Assembly (NCBI GenBank): GCA_029379385.1
Contig: CM055612.1
Span: 9,362,001-9,426,000, forward strand
From: Quillaja saponaria
Taxonomy: Eukaryota > Streptophyta > Magnoliopsida > Fabales > Quillajaceae
Direction of reading: 5' to 3'
DNA: 64,000 nt
Shown: one piece after another, positions 24,418 to 36,106 of the stretch
Layout of the letters: every line of letters starts with the position of its first letter
Position numbering within the stretch: position 1 is the first letter of the stretch
Position numbers and translations under genes: made by a program
Notes under the pieces: model-generated
Told to the model about the DNA's origin: nothing
The model's database searches: none
The model's input: the letters and a program-made list of their open reading frames with translations, nothing else

Positions 24418-27272
24418 TTAGGGGGATAGCTCATCTAGTCGACGATCCATGACCCATGAAACAGAATCAAGAAATGCACCTTCACTTGATCCTGGAAGCA
24501 CAGCCTCCTCTGCTTCTTGAATGATCTGCTCAATAACAGATTTCTTCTTTAGTGTGTCCTTGCACATGATGCTTCCAATGGAAAAAGGAGTAAGTCCTTT
24601 CTCTGCACCTTTCTTCAGAAGCATGGTGGATATTCGAAATGTGCGAGCACACTCAAGAGGAAGGTCCCAGCCATGAAACTTTAAAAGTTCAATATCTGCT
24701 TCAGCATCCAGAGATTTTATATAGTCAATGGTGTCAGTGGAGTAAGGCTCACGAGCTTGTGGCCAGTACAACCAGTCAAACGTGCAGTCTTCAAACTGCA
24801 AAAGAATGGAAAATTACATGAACAAATGAAAAATATAAAAACTCAAGGAAGCCAAAACTTTAGTCTGTCATGGTTCAAATCCTATGAAAAAAGTTAGTTG
24901 ACATAAGATATGTTGAAGCAACATGATTCACAAATTAATTACATTCAGCTCAGTAGTCTAGTACATCATGTAAAATCAATAGTTCCTCACATGAAGATAA
25001 GTATTGAAGGATGACATGTATCGCCAGAAATGATTTACAAAGTTACATATAAGAAACCATCAAAGAAATTCAGCAAATGGGTCTGAGACAATGCGACAGT
25101 AATGGTAAAAGTTTCAGATTCATGAAAAGCTTTTTGAAGATTCAATGATTCTTTTTTCATATCTTATTTGTTGCGGGTTTTTCCCCTTTTCTTTGGATTG
25201 TTGGAGATTGCAATGCTTTTGGTTCGCAAAACATCAGAGAATTCCAAAGAGACCGAGCCACTGTGACAACATACTAAGTCGAAAGTAACTAATTTATGGT
25301 TAAATGGGTATGAATGATCCATGCCCTATGAAAAGAAAAGAATAAAAAAAAAGAGCTTAGGGTTTTGCTTGTTAGGACTAAAAACCAGAAATTAGGTGGA
25401 AAAAAGCATAGCGGATTGAAAATAGAGTCAATAGTATACTTTATAAATCTGTACTGTAAAATTTCCTTTACTCCCTATTGCCCCATTTCCCTCCCAGGAA
25501 GGGACAACCCAAGATAATGCAAGAAAGGGGTGAAAACAAATTTCAAATGAAATGTAGTGACCTTGAAGCAGAAAACATGTGAGGAATCAAATCAACAATT
25601 TGAAAGTGGATAACAGTTTGGTGATTGATTCAAAGCAGACAAATCCATGTATTCTTTTAGCATACTATAGCACCTCTAAGAGTTATTCTAGAACAAACAA
25701 CTGAACAAAAAAGAGCAAGAGGAAAGACACACAGTAAATTATAGGACTGACATAATTGGTAACATTAACATCATCAGCTTCAAGAAAACTTCCTATATGA
25801 AATCAACTAACAAAGGAAAACCCTCAAAAAGAAGGACAAGCACCTAATGGTTCTACTTGTTATATCAAAAAAAAACATTAACTATATTAGGGAACAGAAG
25901 ACTTACACTTTCAGGCAAGCAATAACCGTGATCAATTGGAATAAGCACAATTTGACCATCTTCACCATCCTTACAAACCAAAATGTTCCCAGCATGCCTA
26001 TCTGCATTTGCCAACCTGATATCCAGCACAGATATCTTGTGCACCTCATACACTGGAAATGCACGAGGGCCCATGTCCTCACAACTTCCGATGTTCTTCC
26101 TAAACTTTTGGAGTGATCCTATTTTGAAACTTTTTGATGCATAATCATAACCTTCAGGATAATTAAATCCTCCATGTAAGCACTTCACCATGACTGTGGG
26201 GGGAACTCCAGCAAAGCCATTCTCTTTATCATATGAGCGAGGTCCTTCCTTAGGATGATCCAAAATGTAAGCTGCAACTTCTCTTAATGCCCCTTGTCCT
26301 ACTCGTGTGCCCTTCTTCAAGCCTTCACCATCCACGGACACAGGTAGACCTTGAGGATTATTCACAGCCATTGGCTCCTCATCAATTGGCTTGAAAACGG
26401 AAACATACTTGAGACCAGAAGAATCTTGCATAAAATAAGCTCCTCCTGATCCCTCTGAAGACTGAATAGGTTTATTGCCTATCTGTAACCCATCAGAAGT
26501 AGTCTTAATTAGCTCTTCAATCACTAACGGTAGTTTGATACTCAAGTTAACAATAATTGGTTCCACAAGGAAATTTCTTCTCAATTGTTTTCTCTCCGGA
26601 ATCTTGTGAGTTAAAGATAGTTCCGAAAGCTGGTATTCACCTCCTATATTGGCCTTCTTCTCAAATGAAGAAGATGCCTCTATCGTTAGTTCAAAATCTT
26701 TCTCAACAGTTTTAGCTCTTACTTTGGCAGATCTCTTAACCAGCAAGTGAAGCACGGCATCATTGTACTTGCAGATATCATCTAAGAGTCTCTGATCTTC
26801 AAGTGCCTCACCACCACATGTCAGTTCTTGATCCTTGAGATCAAACTCTTTCCCTTTCTTGGCAATCTGCTGCTTCACATATCCTACATTCCTGTTCCTC
26901 TCAACGTGGAACTCAAACTCCTTACCACACACAGTCCTGACAGTGATAGCTAGAAGATTCGATAGCCTTAGCACCAAATGCAACACATTACCATCAGTTA
27001 CACCATAATCCCTGACACAGATAATTGTTCCGTGTCAGTTCCCTCCCATCAAAAACCAACTTCTGTTTCTTTACAAAGAAGCCTTTAAAGGTCTGGATTC
27101 TCAGTTTTACAGAAGCAATTGAATCAGTCTCCATAATACGCATGGGAATCACAGATCCAGAGACACTCAAGTAAATCAAAATCGAATCATCCAAATGAGG
27201 ACCGAAATGGCTGCTGTATTTAAAAGAGTTTAAAGACTCCTCATAAACTGGACTAAGGGCTACATTGGCCAT
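24418..27272 (-). CDS. PI4K-gamma type kinase with tandem ubiquitin-like domains; one frameshift
   Basis: Member of the plant gamma PI4K family (PI3/4-kinase fold), reported elsewhere to act mainly as protein kinases. Coding blocks 27272-25907 and 24795-24418 join at AGT|GTAAGT to TTTTGCAG|TTTGAA. Without the frameshift it would be 580 aa, the usual family length. Two ubiquitin-like domains span about 30-101 and 108-180. The kinase domain spans about 270-550: FMQD loop with Lys in VFKP, catalytic loop NADRHAGNIL, metal-binding IDHG, then the conserved tail ending MDRRLDELSP. The frame breaks at 27014-27019 (CTGTGTCAGG on the minus strand): one extra base ends translation after about residue 91 of the first domain, while the next frame continues family-like as VRDYGVTDGNVLHL. 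Everything else is intact, so this is a sequencing or assembly error, or a very young null allele. The gene order matches Arabidopsis AT5G24240 (PI4K-gamma-3), as I recall it. Confidence 0.92.
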
Positions 27273-28435
27273 TGTCTATCCTGTTTCTTCAAAACCTTGT
27301 TGACTTCAATAATTGAACAAGTTCTTACAGCCGATAGTAGAACGCAAAGGTTAGAACTGGAAAACCCAATTTAAAGGGAATTCCAGAAAAATAAAAGGGC
27401 CTATCTCCTTCTTCGCTGTCTTTTCTTTGTTGTATCTCAAAGCATTCAATGGCTAGGGCTAAAAGCCTCAAACATGTACTAGTTGTTCTCCAGAACTCTG
27501 AGCTCAATCAAAAGTTAAACCTAAAGAAATGCTATTCAGAAATTTTTTTTTTTAAAATATGTGAATCCTTAAATTGCTTTGGCTGGAAAGATTATGGATT
27601 TTTCCAGCTTGAATAATGAAATTTCTGTAGCTCTTGGAAAAACTAAGAAAGGGAAAAACATTTTAGCAGCAATTTAGGTTCCAATCCTACAGAAAAGCAA
27701 TAAATTCTCCAGTCAGGAATCCACAGCGATACAGAAATAGAAGGGAAAATCTGCATAAAAGAAAGAACAAAATGAAGTCTTCTAGTTCTTATAAGAATCT
27801 TCCATCAGAAATTAAATGCATAATTACTTCTTTTTTTTTTTTTTTTTAGTTTTCAAGAAAATTTTAAAAGGAAATTAGAAGAATAGAAATTTTGAGTGTC
27901 CAAATTTACAGATGTCCTTGCATTGAAAAAACTTCAAGAGAAAGACAATCGAAATTAACCAAGCAACGGAATGTGCCTTAGCTAAATGGAGTTCACTGAG
28001 CTAAAATCGAAAATTTCCTCCATTTCCTTTCAGATTTTTAGTCTCCAGAAGAAGATACTTCGAATCTCACTTCTCACAACAAAAATTTCCACTCATTTCC
28101 TTCATATTTTGACACTAGCCAAACAGGTTAATACAAAAGTAAGAATCTTTAAAACAAATTTTGCAAAAAGAAAATAAACAAACTATACATTCTAGAAAAA
28201 ATGAAGAAGAAATTAAAAGTAAGCCCGTGTTCTTACGGATAGAAGCTAAATCGAAGAAGAGAATTAGGTAGGATGACGATTAATAAGAGAGACTTGAAAC
28301 ATTGAGCTCCATTTGTCTCTGAGTTTCTCCGTACCTTTCTTCCCAAGTTTCCGAGAATCCGCAATTTTCTCTCTCCTTTTTTTTTCGGGAAAAAATTTAC
28401 AGTCAAGGCGGAGAACGGAAGGAAGGGTGAGAAAC
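27273..28435 (-). other. Predicted 5' untranslated region with leader intron of the kinase gene
   Basis: On the minus strand, ATCC|GTAAGA at 28237/28236 is a good donor and TTTCTTTAG|GTTTAAC at 27521/27520 a good acceptor. This defines a 716-bp leader intron (27521-28236) between leader exons about 28435-28237 and 27520-27273. Inference from splice motifs and the TATA box upstream; no transcript evidence is available here. Confidence 0.45.
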
Positions 28436-28465
28436 TGATGATTCCTACGTTGAATCCAAAGGGTT

Positions 28466-28473
28466 TATTTATA
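28466..28473 (-). promoter_or_regulatory. TATA box, kinase gene
   Basis: TATAAATA on the minus strand, about 230 bases upstream of the predicted leader donor. Transcription would start near 28435. It is the best TATA match upstream of the kinase leader. Confidence 0.5.
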
Positions 28474-28505
28474 GTCACACAAGACAAAACAAAAAGTAAG
28501 GACAT

Positions 28506-30701
28506 TTCAAATTACTTGAGTGGGATAAGTGTTAATTAATAATTAGTATTTTTTTTTTTTTTGTTCAATTAAATTATTGATCAAGCCATGTAGTTAGATT
28601 GAGATTTTTTTTCAAAGATAATGGAGAAATGAAATATAAATGAATATGAGAAATAATTGGGTGAATATCAATTCAATCAATAGAGAATTGTTTTTTATAA
28701 ATAAATTCAAAATTTTAATTATCATTTTCAAAACTAATATTTTTTTCTCTCTCATCTTGTGGATCCTTTATGTACCTTTAACTAGATCAACTAATTTTGT
28801 TGAATCAATTCTTTATGAAATAATTGATTTCATAAAAACATGATTAGGAAAAAAATTATAATTTTAAAATATCTTATTAGGAGAAATATATGTTTACAAG
28901 TTAAATTGGTTGATTCCCTATTTTTACATGTCTCTTCAATTTCAACAACAGGGAAGGGAAAAAAAAAAAAAAAAAAAAAAACCTATTTTACAAGTCTCTA
29001 GAATACTAGAATTACTTCTTTTGAATATCTCAATATACTGAGAGGGTTATAATGGTAACTTTGAGTACAACAATCTGGATATTAATTCAGGTCAAGATTT
29101 TAGTATGCTGTTTGTTTACTTATCCCTTTTGATGGTGATAACTGATAAGGCCTGCACTAAATTAATGACCTTTTTTTCTGATTAGTTCTTGCCTTTTCAA
29201 TTGTGCTACAGCCACTAAATCAAATTGTATGTCTGATAAACAGGGTATTAAGCCAAACCTTATTATATGTACTAAAACATTGGGATCCATATATCAAACT
29301 TGGTTTATTAAGAAATTTAATTTGTGTTCCATTGGATATTAAATTTTTGACCTTCTTTGCTAGGCAAGTGATATGCCTCTTTCATTGAGAAAGGTTTTAA
29401 TTTAATCCAAAAATAAATAAATAATAAAATAATAAACATAAAAAGAAAGAATATTCTCATAGTTTTGCCTACACACATATCTTTAAAGGAAGATTATAAA
29501 AGAAGAAATTTAATTAGTGGCCAAAAAGAGGATTGAAATTATACAAATTTCTTCGTTATTTTTAAATTTACACCGACATTCTCTTTATTTACAAAATAAT
29601 CAAAATTTAATAAGTAAATATCATAAATACTATTAAACATTTCAATTTTTTTTCATTGACAGAAAGTTCATAAGATTTTTTATGAGTTACACAATAAGAG
29701 ATCATTTTTTTTCTTTCTCATAAATTTCTCGTTCTAGTGAAATGAGATTCGATCTCAAGTCTTTTAGTACAACATAAAAAATAAAAAATAAAAAATTATT
29801 GGTTGCCTTTCAAATTCTTTTATTTAATTTTTTTGTTCTTTCTAAAAAACCATGTTACGATTAGTTTGGCACATACTAATTTTTATATTTTAAAATCTAA
29901 TATTAGCCTACATGAATTACTAAGTATTCTGTCTTGGTTAGTAATTGCAGAGAAATGTCTTTTTTAATTCAATATGTACTCCTTGTTGCAGCTGAAGCTG
30001 GTTAATTAAACTATATAGCCCATGTTGCTGCTGAAGCAAGCAAGCAAGTTAATTCTGACTTTACTCTTAAAGCATTTGTCTGTGGTTGTGCAAAGAAAGT
30101 TAAGTTTTTTAAATTATAGTTGTTGCTAATGAAGTTATATAATGAAAAAGTTACTTCACTAAAAGATCATTGAATATTTTATCTGATATTTTTATTACAA
30201 ACTAGTTGAAGTAAACGCTTCCATTTAAATGAGTTGGCCACTTTTCAAAGAAGCCATTAGGTGCAGCACTTGAGTGCCAAATGCAGGGTGCTCATCCCTA
30301 ATGAAAATCACTTTTTTCATATCCTTGGGAGATCCAAAATGGACCAACTTTATGTTTAAGAGGCAATTCTTGGATCACTAATCTTTCTTGGGCCTTGGAT
30401 CCCCAATTCTTTCAATACATGAATTATCGCCCTATTGATCAACACGCATGTAAACTTGATTTAAACTTGATACTGTTTCCTATCAGTTATTGCTTTAGCA
30501 CCTGCAAATCTTGCATACATTGAATTGAAAGTGGTTCCATGTGGTAGCTGTATATGATGGAAATAAAGGCCCAATTCTTATTTAAAAGAACTGTAAAGAT
30601 GAAAGGTAGATATTAGACCATGAATATGAGAAAGTGATTCCATTACTACTACGTCTCATCAACAAAACCCAACAGTAAAAGATATACAAAAACTTGTTAT
30701 T
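28506..30701. other. Intergenic DNA between kinase promoter and peptidase 3' end
   Basis: AT-rich with no recognisable gene. There is a poly-A run at 28958-28981 and dispersed-repeat text at about 29650-29770 shared with 3060-3260. The segment 30220-30701 is less AT-rich and probably includes the 3' untranslated region of the peptidase. Confidence 0.5.
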
Positions 30702-33700
30702 TCACAGATTCCTGTTTATAAAATCCCATATCCTCTCTTCCATATAAATTCGATCTCTATGCCGCCTTGGCATGTGACGTTCGTCTGGAAAAATTAATAG
30801 TTCATATGGTTTTCCAGCAGCTACAAGTGCATTCACAAGCCTTGCAGTGTGTCTAAAATGTACATTCTCATCAATCATGCCATGCACGAGTAATAATCTG
30901 CCTTTCATCTTCGGTACATGGTGCATCACAGAGCTGTCCTCATAATCTACCGGATTTTCAGATGGTAATCCCATGTACTTCTCTGTGTAAAATGTGTCAT
31001 ATCCATCCCATGATGTGACAGGGGCACCAGCCACAGCACACCGGAAGAAATCAGGAAATCTAGCCAAGGTCAGAGCAGAAAGATACCCACCGTAGCTCCA
31101 TCCATACAATCCAATGCGGCCAACTATAGCAAGCCCTTGTCTGATGAGCCATTCCGCTCCAGTCAGCTGATCATCAGCATCAACTCTACCAAGATTCTGC
31201 TTTAAAGAGCCTTCAAACTTCAGTCCACGTCGAGCACTTCCTCTGTTGTCCAACTGTGAACAATATGGCGGTTACCCATTTCAGAAAATTGTCATTTGAC
31301 TTAGTAAATAATTGCCGAGGGAAGGATGAAAATATAGCATATTCAGATGTTAACTGAACAATTATGAACACAAAGTTATCTTCCTGATTAGAACTAGAAA
31401 TAATAAATATACTAGATTTTGTTAAAAGAAACGCTTTTAAATTTGGAATATGTAAACGTTGCATCAGCTGCTAAAAATATAAAAAGAATGCATGCCAAGG
31501 GATTAAATATAGGTCCCTAGGGCCTAAAATAATAGAATTTCTATGATTTTGATTCTCCAATTATATATCTACACAGAGATGTACTGCCCATGTCTAACAT
31601 TTTACCATCAATTTCTTGAATAAATAGATGCAAAGAACAATCATGTCCCACTATCACAGATTTTGGATCAGACAAGTTCAACATAGGTGTACGGCTGTAC
31701 TTGTACCTATGTCCATCAAGTGCAGGGGGGTGATGTGGTTGAGTAGTAAGAAGCTAGATATATAAACATTTAATAGCCAGGAAAATGAGTCACAGCTGTC
31801 ATTATATCAATTCTAATATGATCAGGATGAACACCTTCACAGGAAGTGCTAGACCGGAGGTTTACAACTGAAAATGCAAAGGTGAGAACAGTTGAAAATA
31901 TTATACCAACCTTCCACACTAAGATGCCTTGGTTCTGCAAATACTGTGCTCTCATGTCAACTGTATTAAACCAAGAATCACAAACAAGCTGAACACCAGG
32001 ACCGCCATACACATTAATCATAGTTTTGTAAGGAGGAGGTCCAAATCTTGATGAGTCAGGCTTATATAGTTCCCCATACAATGTGGTCCCATCATTAGCC
32101 TGTATTTCAACAATTTCTGGAGGCTCAAGTTGCGGCTTTTTGAATCTTGGAACTGTAAACGGCTGCTCATACAATGGCGTGATCGTGCTTCCATCTGCTA
32201 ATGAGCAAAGTAAAACCCTAGGAGGACTAGCAAGGGAATCATGGATATCAACAAAACTCTGCATATGATGATCAAGCACAACAATATGCTTTCCCTTACT
32301 ATGAGTAAGTCTCACTGGGGCCTGCAACTGTTGATTACCATCATTGAATAATTTGGTACAGTAAAGGTTAGACTCCAAAGGACCATCTAAAGTCCCAGTG
32401 AAATATACAAGCCCTGAAGCCTCATTCACACCAGCAATTTGCTCAACCATCCACTCACCTTCAGTTATAGGTCCTAGACAACTCCCATTCGCATCATGAA
32501 GATAAAGATGTCTAAATCCTGTTTTCTCACTGGCCCAGATAAACCCCCCAGAAGACTTAGTCATTCCTTTATCAAGAGGTGTGAAGCAATCATGTAAATT
32601 GACCCATGTACTACTTTCTTCTTCAAATATAACTTTGCCTCGACCCGTTTTGATGTCAAACTTAAAGATCTTGAGTATGGAGTGAGACCTGTTCAGGACC
32701 TGAGCTAAGAGTATATTGCCATACATCCAATTGACTCTGGCTAAATATTCTTCCTCATAGCTTTGCATATTTGTTCCTCCACAGAGAAGATCCATCCAAG
32801 TAATGGAACCTCCAGCTACTGAAACTACCGCAAGGCGAACTTTGACATTTGAAGCTCCAGGAAAAGGATAAGGATGGTCTTCCTGTGCATCAGAACCAAC
32901 CAAGTTTTTCCCTTGGTGCATAATTCTGAAAAGGGGTACTCCTGAAGAATCAACTTCAGTAAACGCAATGAATTTACTGTCTAGTGACCACCAGTACCCA
33001 TTTTTTCTATCCATCTCCTCCTGCAATTGCAGAACTACAAACCTAAGGAAAACAATTTTGATTGTGGTGACAACTAAAAATGATGCATGAAAGCAAGTTT
33101 TCCTCCACTTGGTTGGTCAAAGGGCCAAATTATATGTGTATCTTAATAAGATATGTCATTTAAGTGAAATTCTCACCTGAGCTATATATTCAGCAAGTCC
33201 ATGAGTCTGCAATACATGAAAATCTAGTGTCACATTTAGAGAATGAGAATGCCAAAAGTTGTCAGAGTAATAACTGAGCCATATAAATTATCAAGCAACT
33301 ATCAAATGCAGACCAAATTCTTAAACATCATTTTGGATTGCTGATGCTTAGCACTTCAAAGTTACTATCCTATCATTAATATTATAAACATTAAACAAAA
33401 GGTAAACCATAGCGTTATTGCTTCTCTATAAATCTTCTTCCAAAATATATATATATATATATATATATATTGTACCATAAAATCGATGAGAAGAAAACCA
33501 ACACTGAAATACTCTGAACTAGGTTAAAGATAACAAGGTCCAAGCTGGAAAAAAAATAAAAATGAAGAATGTAATGCTTTAATAATAAAATTAACCATAG
33601 ATAGTATGTGTAGAAACATATATATCATATGGAGCTGATCCGAAGTAGTTACAGTTTTCATTAACTACAGCCTTACATATCAAATGTTTTAATAGCTAAG

Positions 33701-35070
33701 AAGTCAAATAACTTTTCTGTTTAATAAGACTAAGAATTAAGTTTCAGGATCTTAGTTAGTGACTATACGAAAGTTTGATCAGATGAACATCCAACAAAAA
33801 ATACTTTATATGGAACTTCATTTTTATTACTGTAAAGAAAGCTTATGCAATCAGTTTATGTCCAATAAAGACCAACTGAGGATGAAACGTACCAAAGCAT
33901 CTCCCTTGGCACCATATGTCAATTGCTTTGATTCATTAGACGAGAGATTCAGAACATGCAACTCTGAATCTCTTATGTAAGAGAGCATTTTCCCATCTGG
34001 AGATAGATGTGGATCAATAATTGGTGAATTTGATCTGCTTGCAAGCTTGAGCTCTGGTTTTGGATAAGAAATATCATGGAAATAAATCTGTTCATAGGGA
34101 AAATATAAATCAAATAAATTATAAAAGAGTAAGTGTCCATAATAGCACTCTAAATCTCTACTACATATATACAAACATCCATATAAATGTTATAAGATTG
34201 ACAAGAAACAATTGCATTGACAAGCCACAAATTATTAAAGTTGGAATACTTCAAACTATCAGATATTTAGATAACAAAAGAGAAGCTTATCTCTTTACGA
34301 AGAGATCATGTTTACATAGATTATCTGGTGAATTTGCAGTGGCAAATTCACCAGATGCAAAAAATCTAAAATTAAACAGAACAGCTCCGGAAATTTGATG
34401 TTTTTAATCCACCCTTCAGGTGAGTTGGTGATCATATGTGTTTGAACTACACAAAGCAACCAAAGTGACATACAAACATGCCAAATGTTCCATTTTCTTG
34501 GTATAATATGCATCACATGCTCATAGTATATGCATATAATCCATTTTCAAATGCAAGCAATGGATCAATAAAAACAAAAAGACCATATAACAAATTAATT
34601 AGTTGAGGTATAAGGGAACAAACCCCGGCAGGCAACGGCACCATGATTACTTTCGTTTTTGAACTTGTGTTCACCCATTCATACCGTGTGACTCCTAGCC
34701 CGCGCTCTCTCAACCTCTCCCTCCTCAACTTCTCTTCTGGTGATATATTGCTCTCATCAAGCCCACCATCAGGGGGGCTAAATAACAATTCTTGCTTGCA
34801 AGTCTTGAGATCAAAAGCAAAAACCCTTCTATTCAAAGAGTGATCAGGACTAAATAAATAAGTAATTAATTTATCATCTGGACTGAAACTTATAGAAGTT
34901 GGAGCCACGTATCCAGGTAACGGGTATTGTACAATATCTTCAACAGGGAAAAGAATACTGTTGTCAAAATTTTGCACAAGATTGGAGTCTGTCACAGGCA
35001 TATCGTAAGGAGATGATCTTGAGCGCTTCAAATTCCTTTTATTTGTTTGGTCCTCGTCAACTGATTGCAT
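30702..35070 (-). CDS. Dipeptidyl peptidase 8/9-like serine peptidase (family S9B)
   Basis: A prolyl-dipeptidase of the alpha/beta-hydrolase fold with an N-terminal beta-propeller; likely cytosolic, as no signal peptide or membrane anchor is seen. Five coding exons on the minus strand (35070-34624, 34087-33893, 33206-33177, 33020-31911, 31253-30702) all join in phase 0 with GT-AG introns, giving 777 aa. The N-terminal amine-binding Glu pair is in the motif [14 protein letters not shown] (Glu225-Glu226), formed across the junction of a 30-base micro-exon and the next exon. The catalytic triad is Ser647 in GWSYGG, Asp722 in HGMIDENVH and His754 in [16 protein letters not shown] is the probable oxyanion region. 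All key residues are present and the gene looks functional. It sits between the PI4K-gamma gene and CBL4, the position of AT5G24260 in Arabidopsis. The start is the first in-frame ATG after a predicted leader intron. Confidence 0.95.
33445..33470. repeat. (AT)n microsatellite in a peptidase intron
   Basis: About 13 AT units inside the intron between coding exons 2 and 3 of the peptidase gene. Confidence 0.85.
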
Positions 35071-36068
35071 TACAAATAAAATAACCGGTTTTGATTGAAC
35101 CTTGATATAGCATGAATCTGAAAAGCTCGCCCAAAAATTACAAAGCGATTATGACGGGATATACCATAAAGATCATAGAAAGATAACCAGTACAGTTCCT
35201 TTTAGTTGATTATGATGAAAATTGAAGTAAACTAAAATACAAACAAAAAACAATATAGTTGAGTTTTAACTTTTCAGTGACCAAAGCCCATAAACAATAG
35301 GCATCAGAACTAAGTCTGACCAAATTTTTCTGTGCAGTATCATTGCAGTGCATAAATTTATTACAGATTGTGTCTATCTTCTGAAAATGAAAGAGTTGAC
35401 AACTTAAAAAGAAGGAAAAGTTCCATCTGAGAAGCTAGTGCATTACATTTGAGTTACTTTAATTATGGGTTTCTAAAACTTCGTAGCTCTAAGAAAGAAA
35501 AATTGGCGAAAGAAGAATCAAACAGTGCCCAAGTAGATTTCTAGCGGTTTTTTTGGGAACCCTTCATCCCCTTATTCTTTCTCACAGCAACAAATAGAGA
35601 ATCCAGAATCACAAATATCAGAAGTTAAGTACCCATCTAAATTTTATCTACTTTCTTCCCTTTTCAACCAGTTCCATAGGAAGGAGAAATGAAAAAAAAA
35701 AAAAAAAAAACTGGAACCGAATTCTAATACCGAATGCATTATTTAGATTCCCTACCAGCTAAGAAACTCCAAGAATCAGCTCACTTACACAGCTCTCAAC
35801 ATCTTGGGAATTAATCTTCTGGATCCGATAAAAAATTATGAAACCGCACAGAAACTACACATAAAAATACGAAATTTTCAATTAATTAAAACAAATAAAG
35901 ACTAATCCTGTTTCATTGAGGAAAATTGTGATTAGAATCGAACCTGGGCAGAAAATGAAAATGATCGGCCATGAAAGCGAACAGAAATAAATCAGATTTT
36001 GTATTCCTAGAATCGAAGAATCGGAATTTCAATAGGAATTGGATTCCGTCGAATTGAACAATCGGCCG

Positions 36069-36105
<37 letters not shown>
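35071..36105 (-). other. Predicted leader and leader intron of the peptidase gene
   Basis: On the minus strand CCCAG|GTTCGA at 35944/35943 could be a donor and GCTTTTCAG|ATTCATGC at 35118/35117 is a good acceptor, giving an 826-bp leader intron. The far end carries a (CT)n tract on the transcript strand, common in plant leaders. The donor is not strong, so this is tentative. Confidence 0.35.
36072..36102. repeat. (GA)n microsatellite in the peptidase leader/promoter
   Basis: About 15 uninterrupted GA units on the plus strand, CT on the transcript strand. CT-rich dinucleotide tracts near start sites are common in plants. Confidence 0.85.

Positions 36106-36106
<1 letters not shown>

Noticed and set aside
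25865..26986. Treating the downstream kinase frame as a separate gene starting near 26986
   Set aside because: The frame starts in the middle of a conserved beta-strand of the first ubiquitin-like domain, and the missing N-terminus is encoded just upstream in another frame. One frameshifted gene is simpler.
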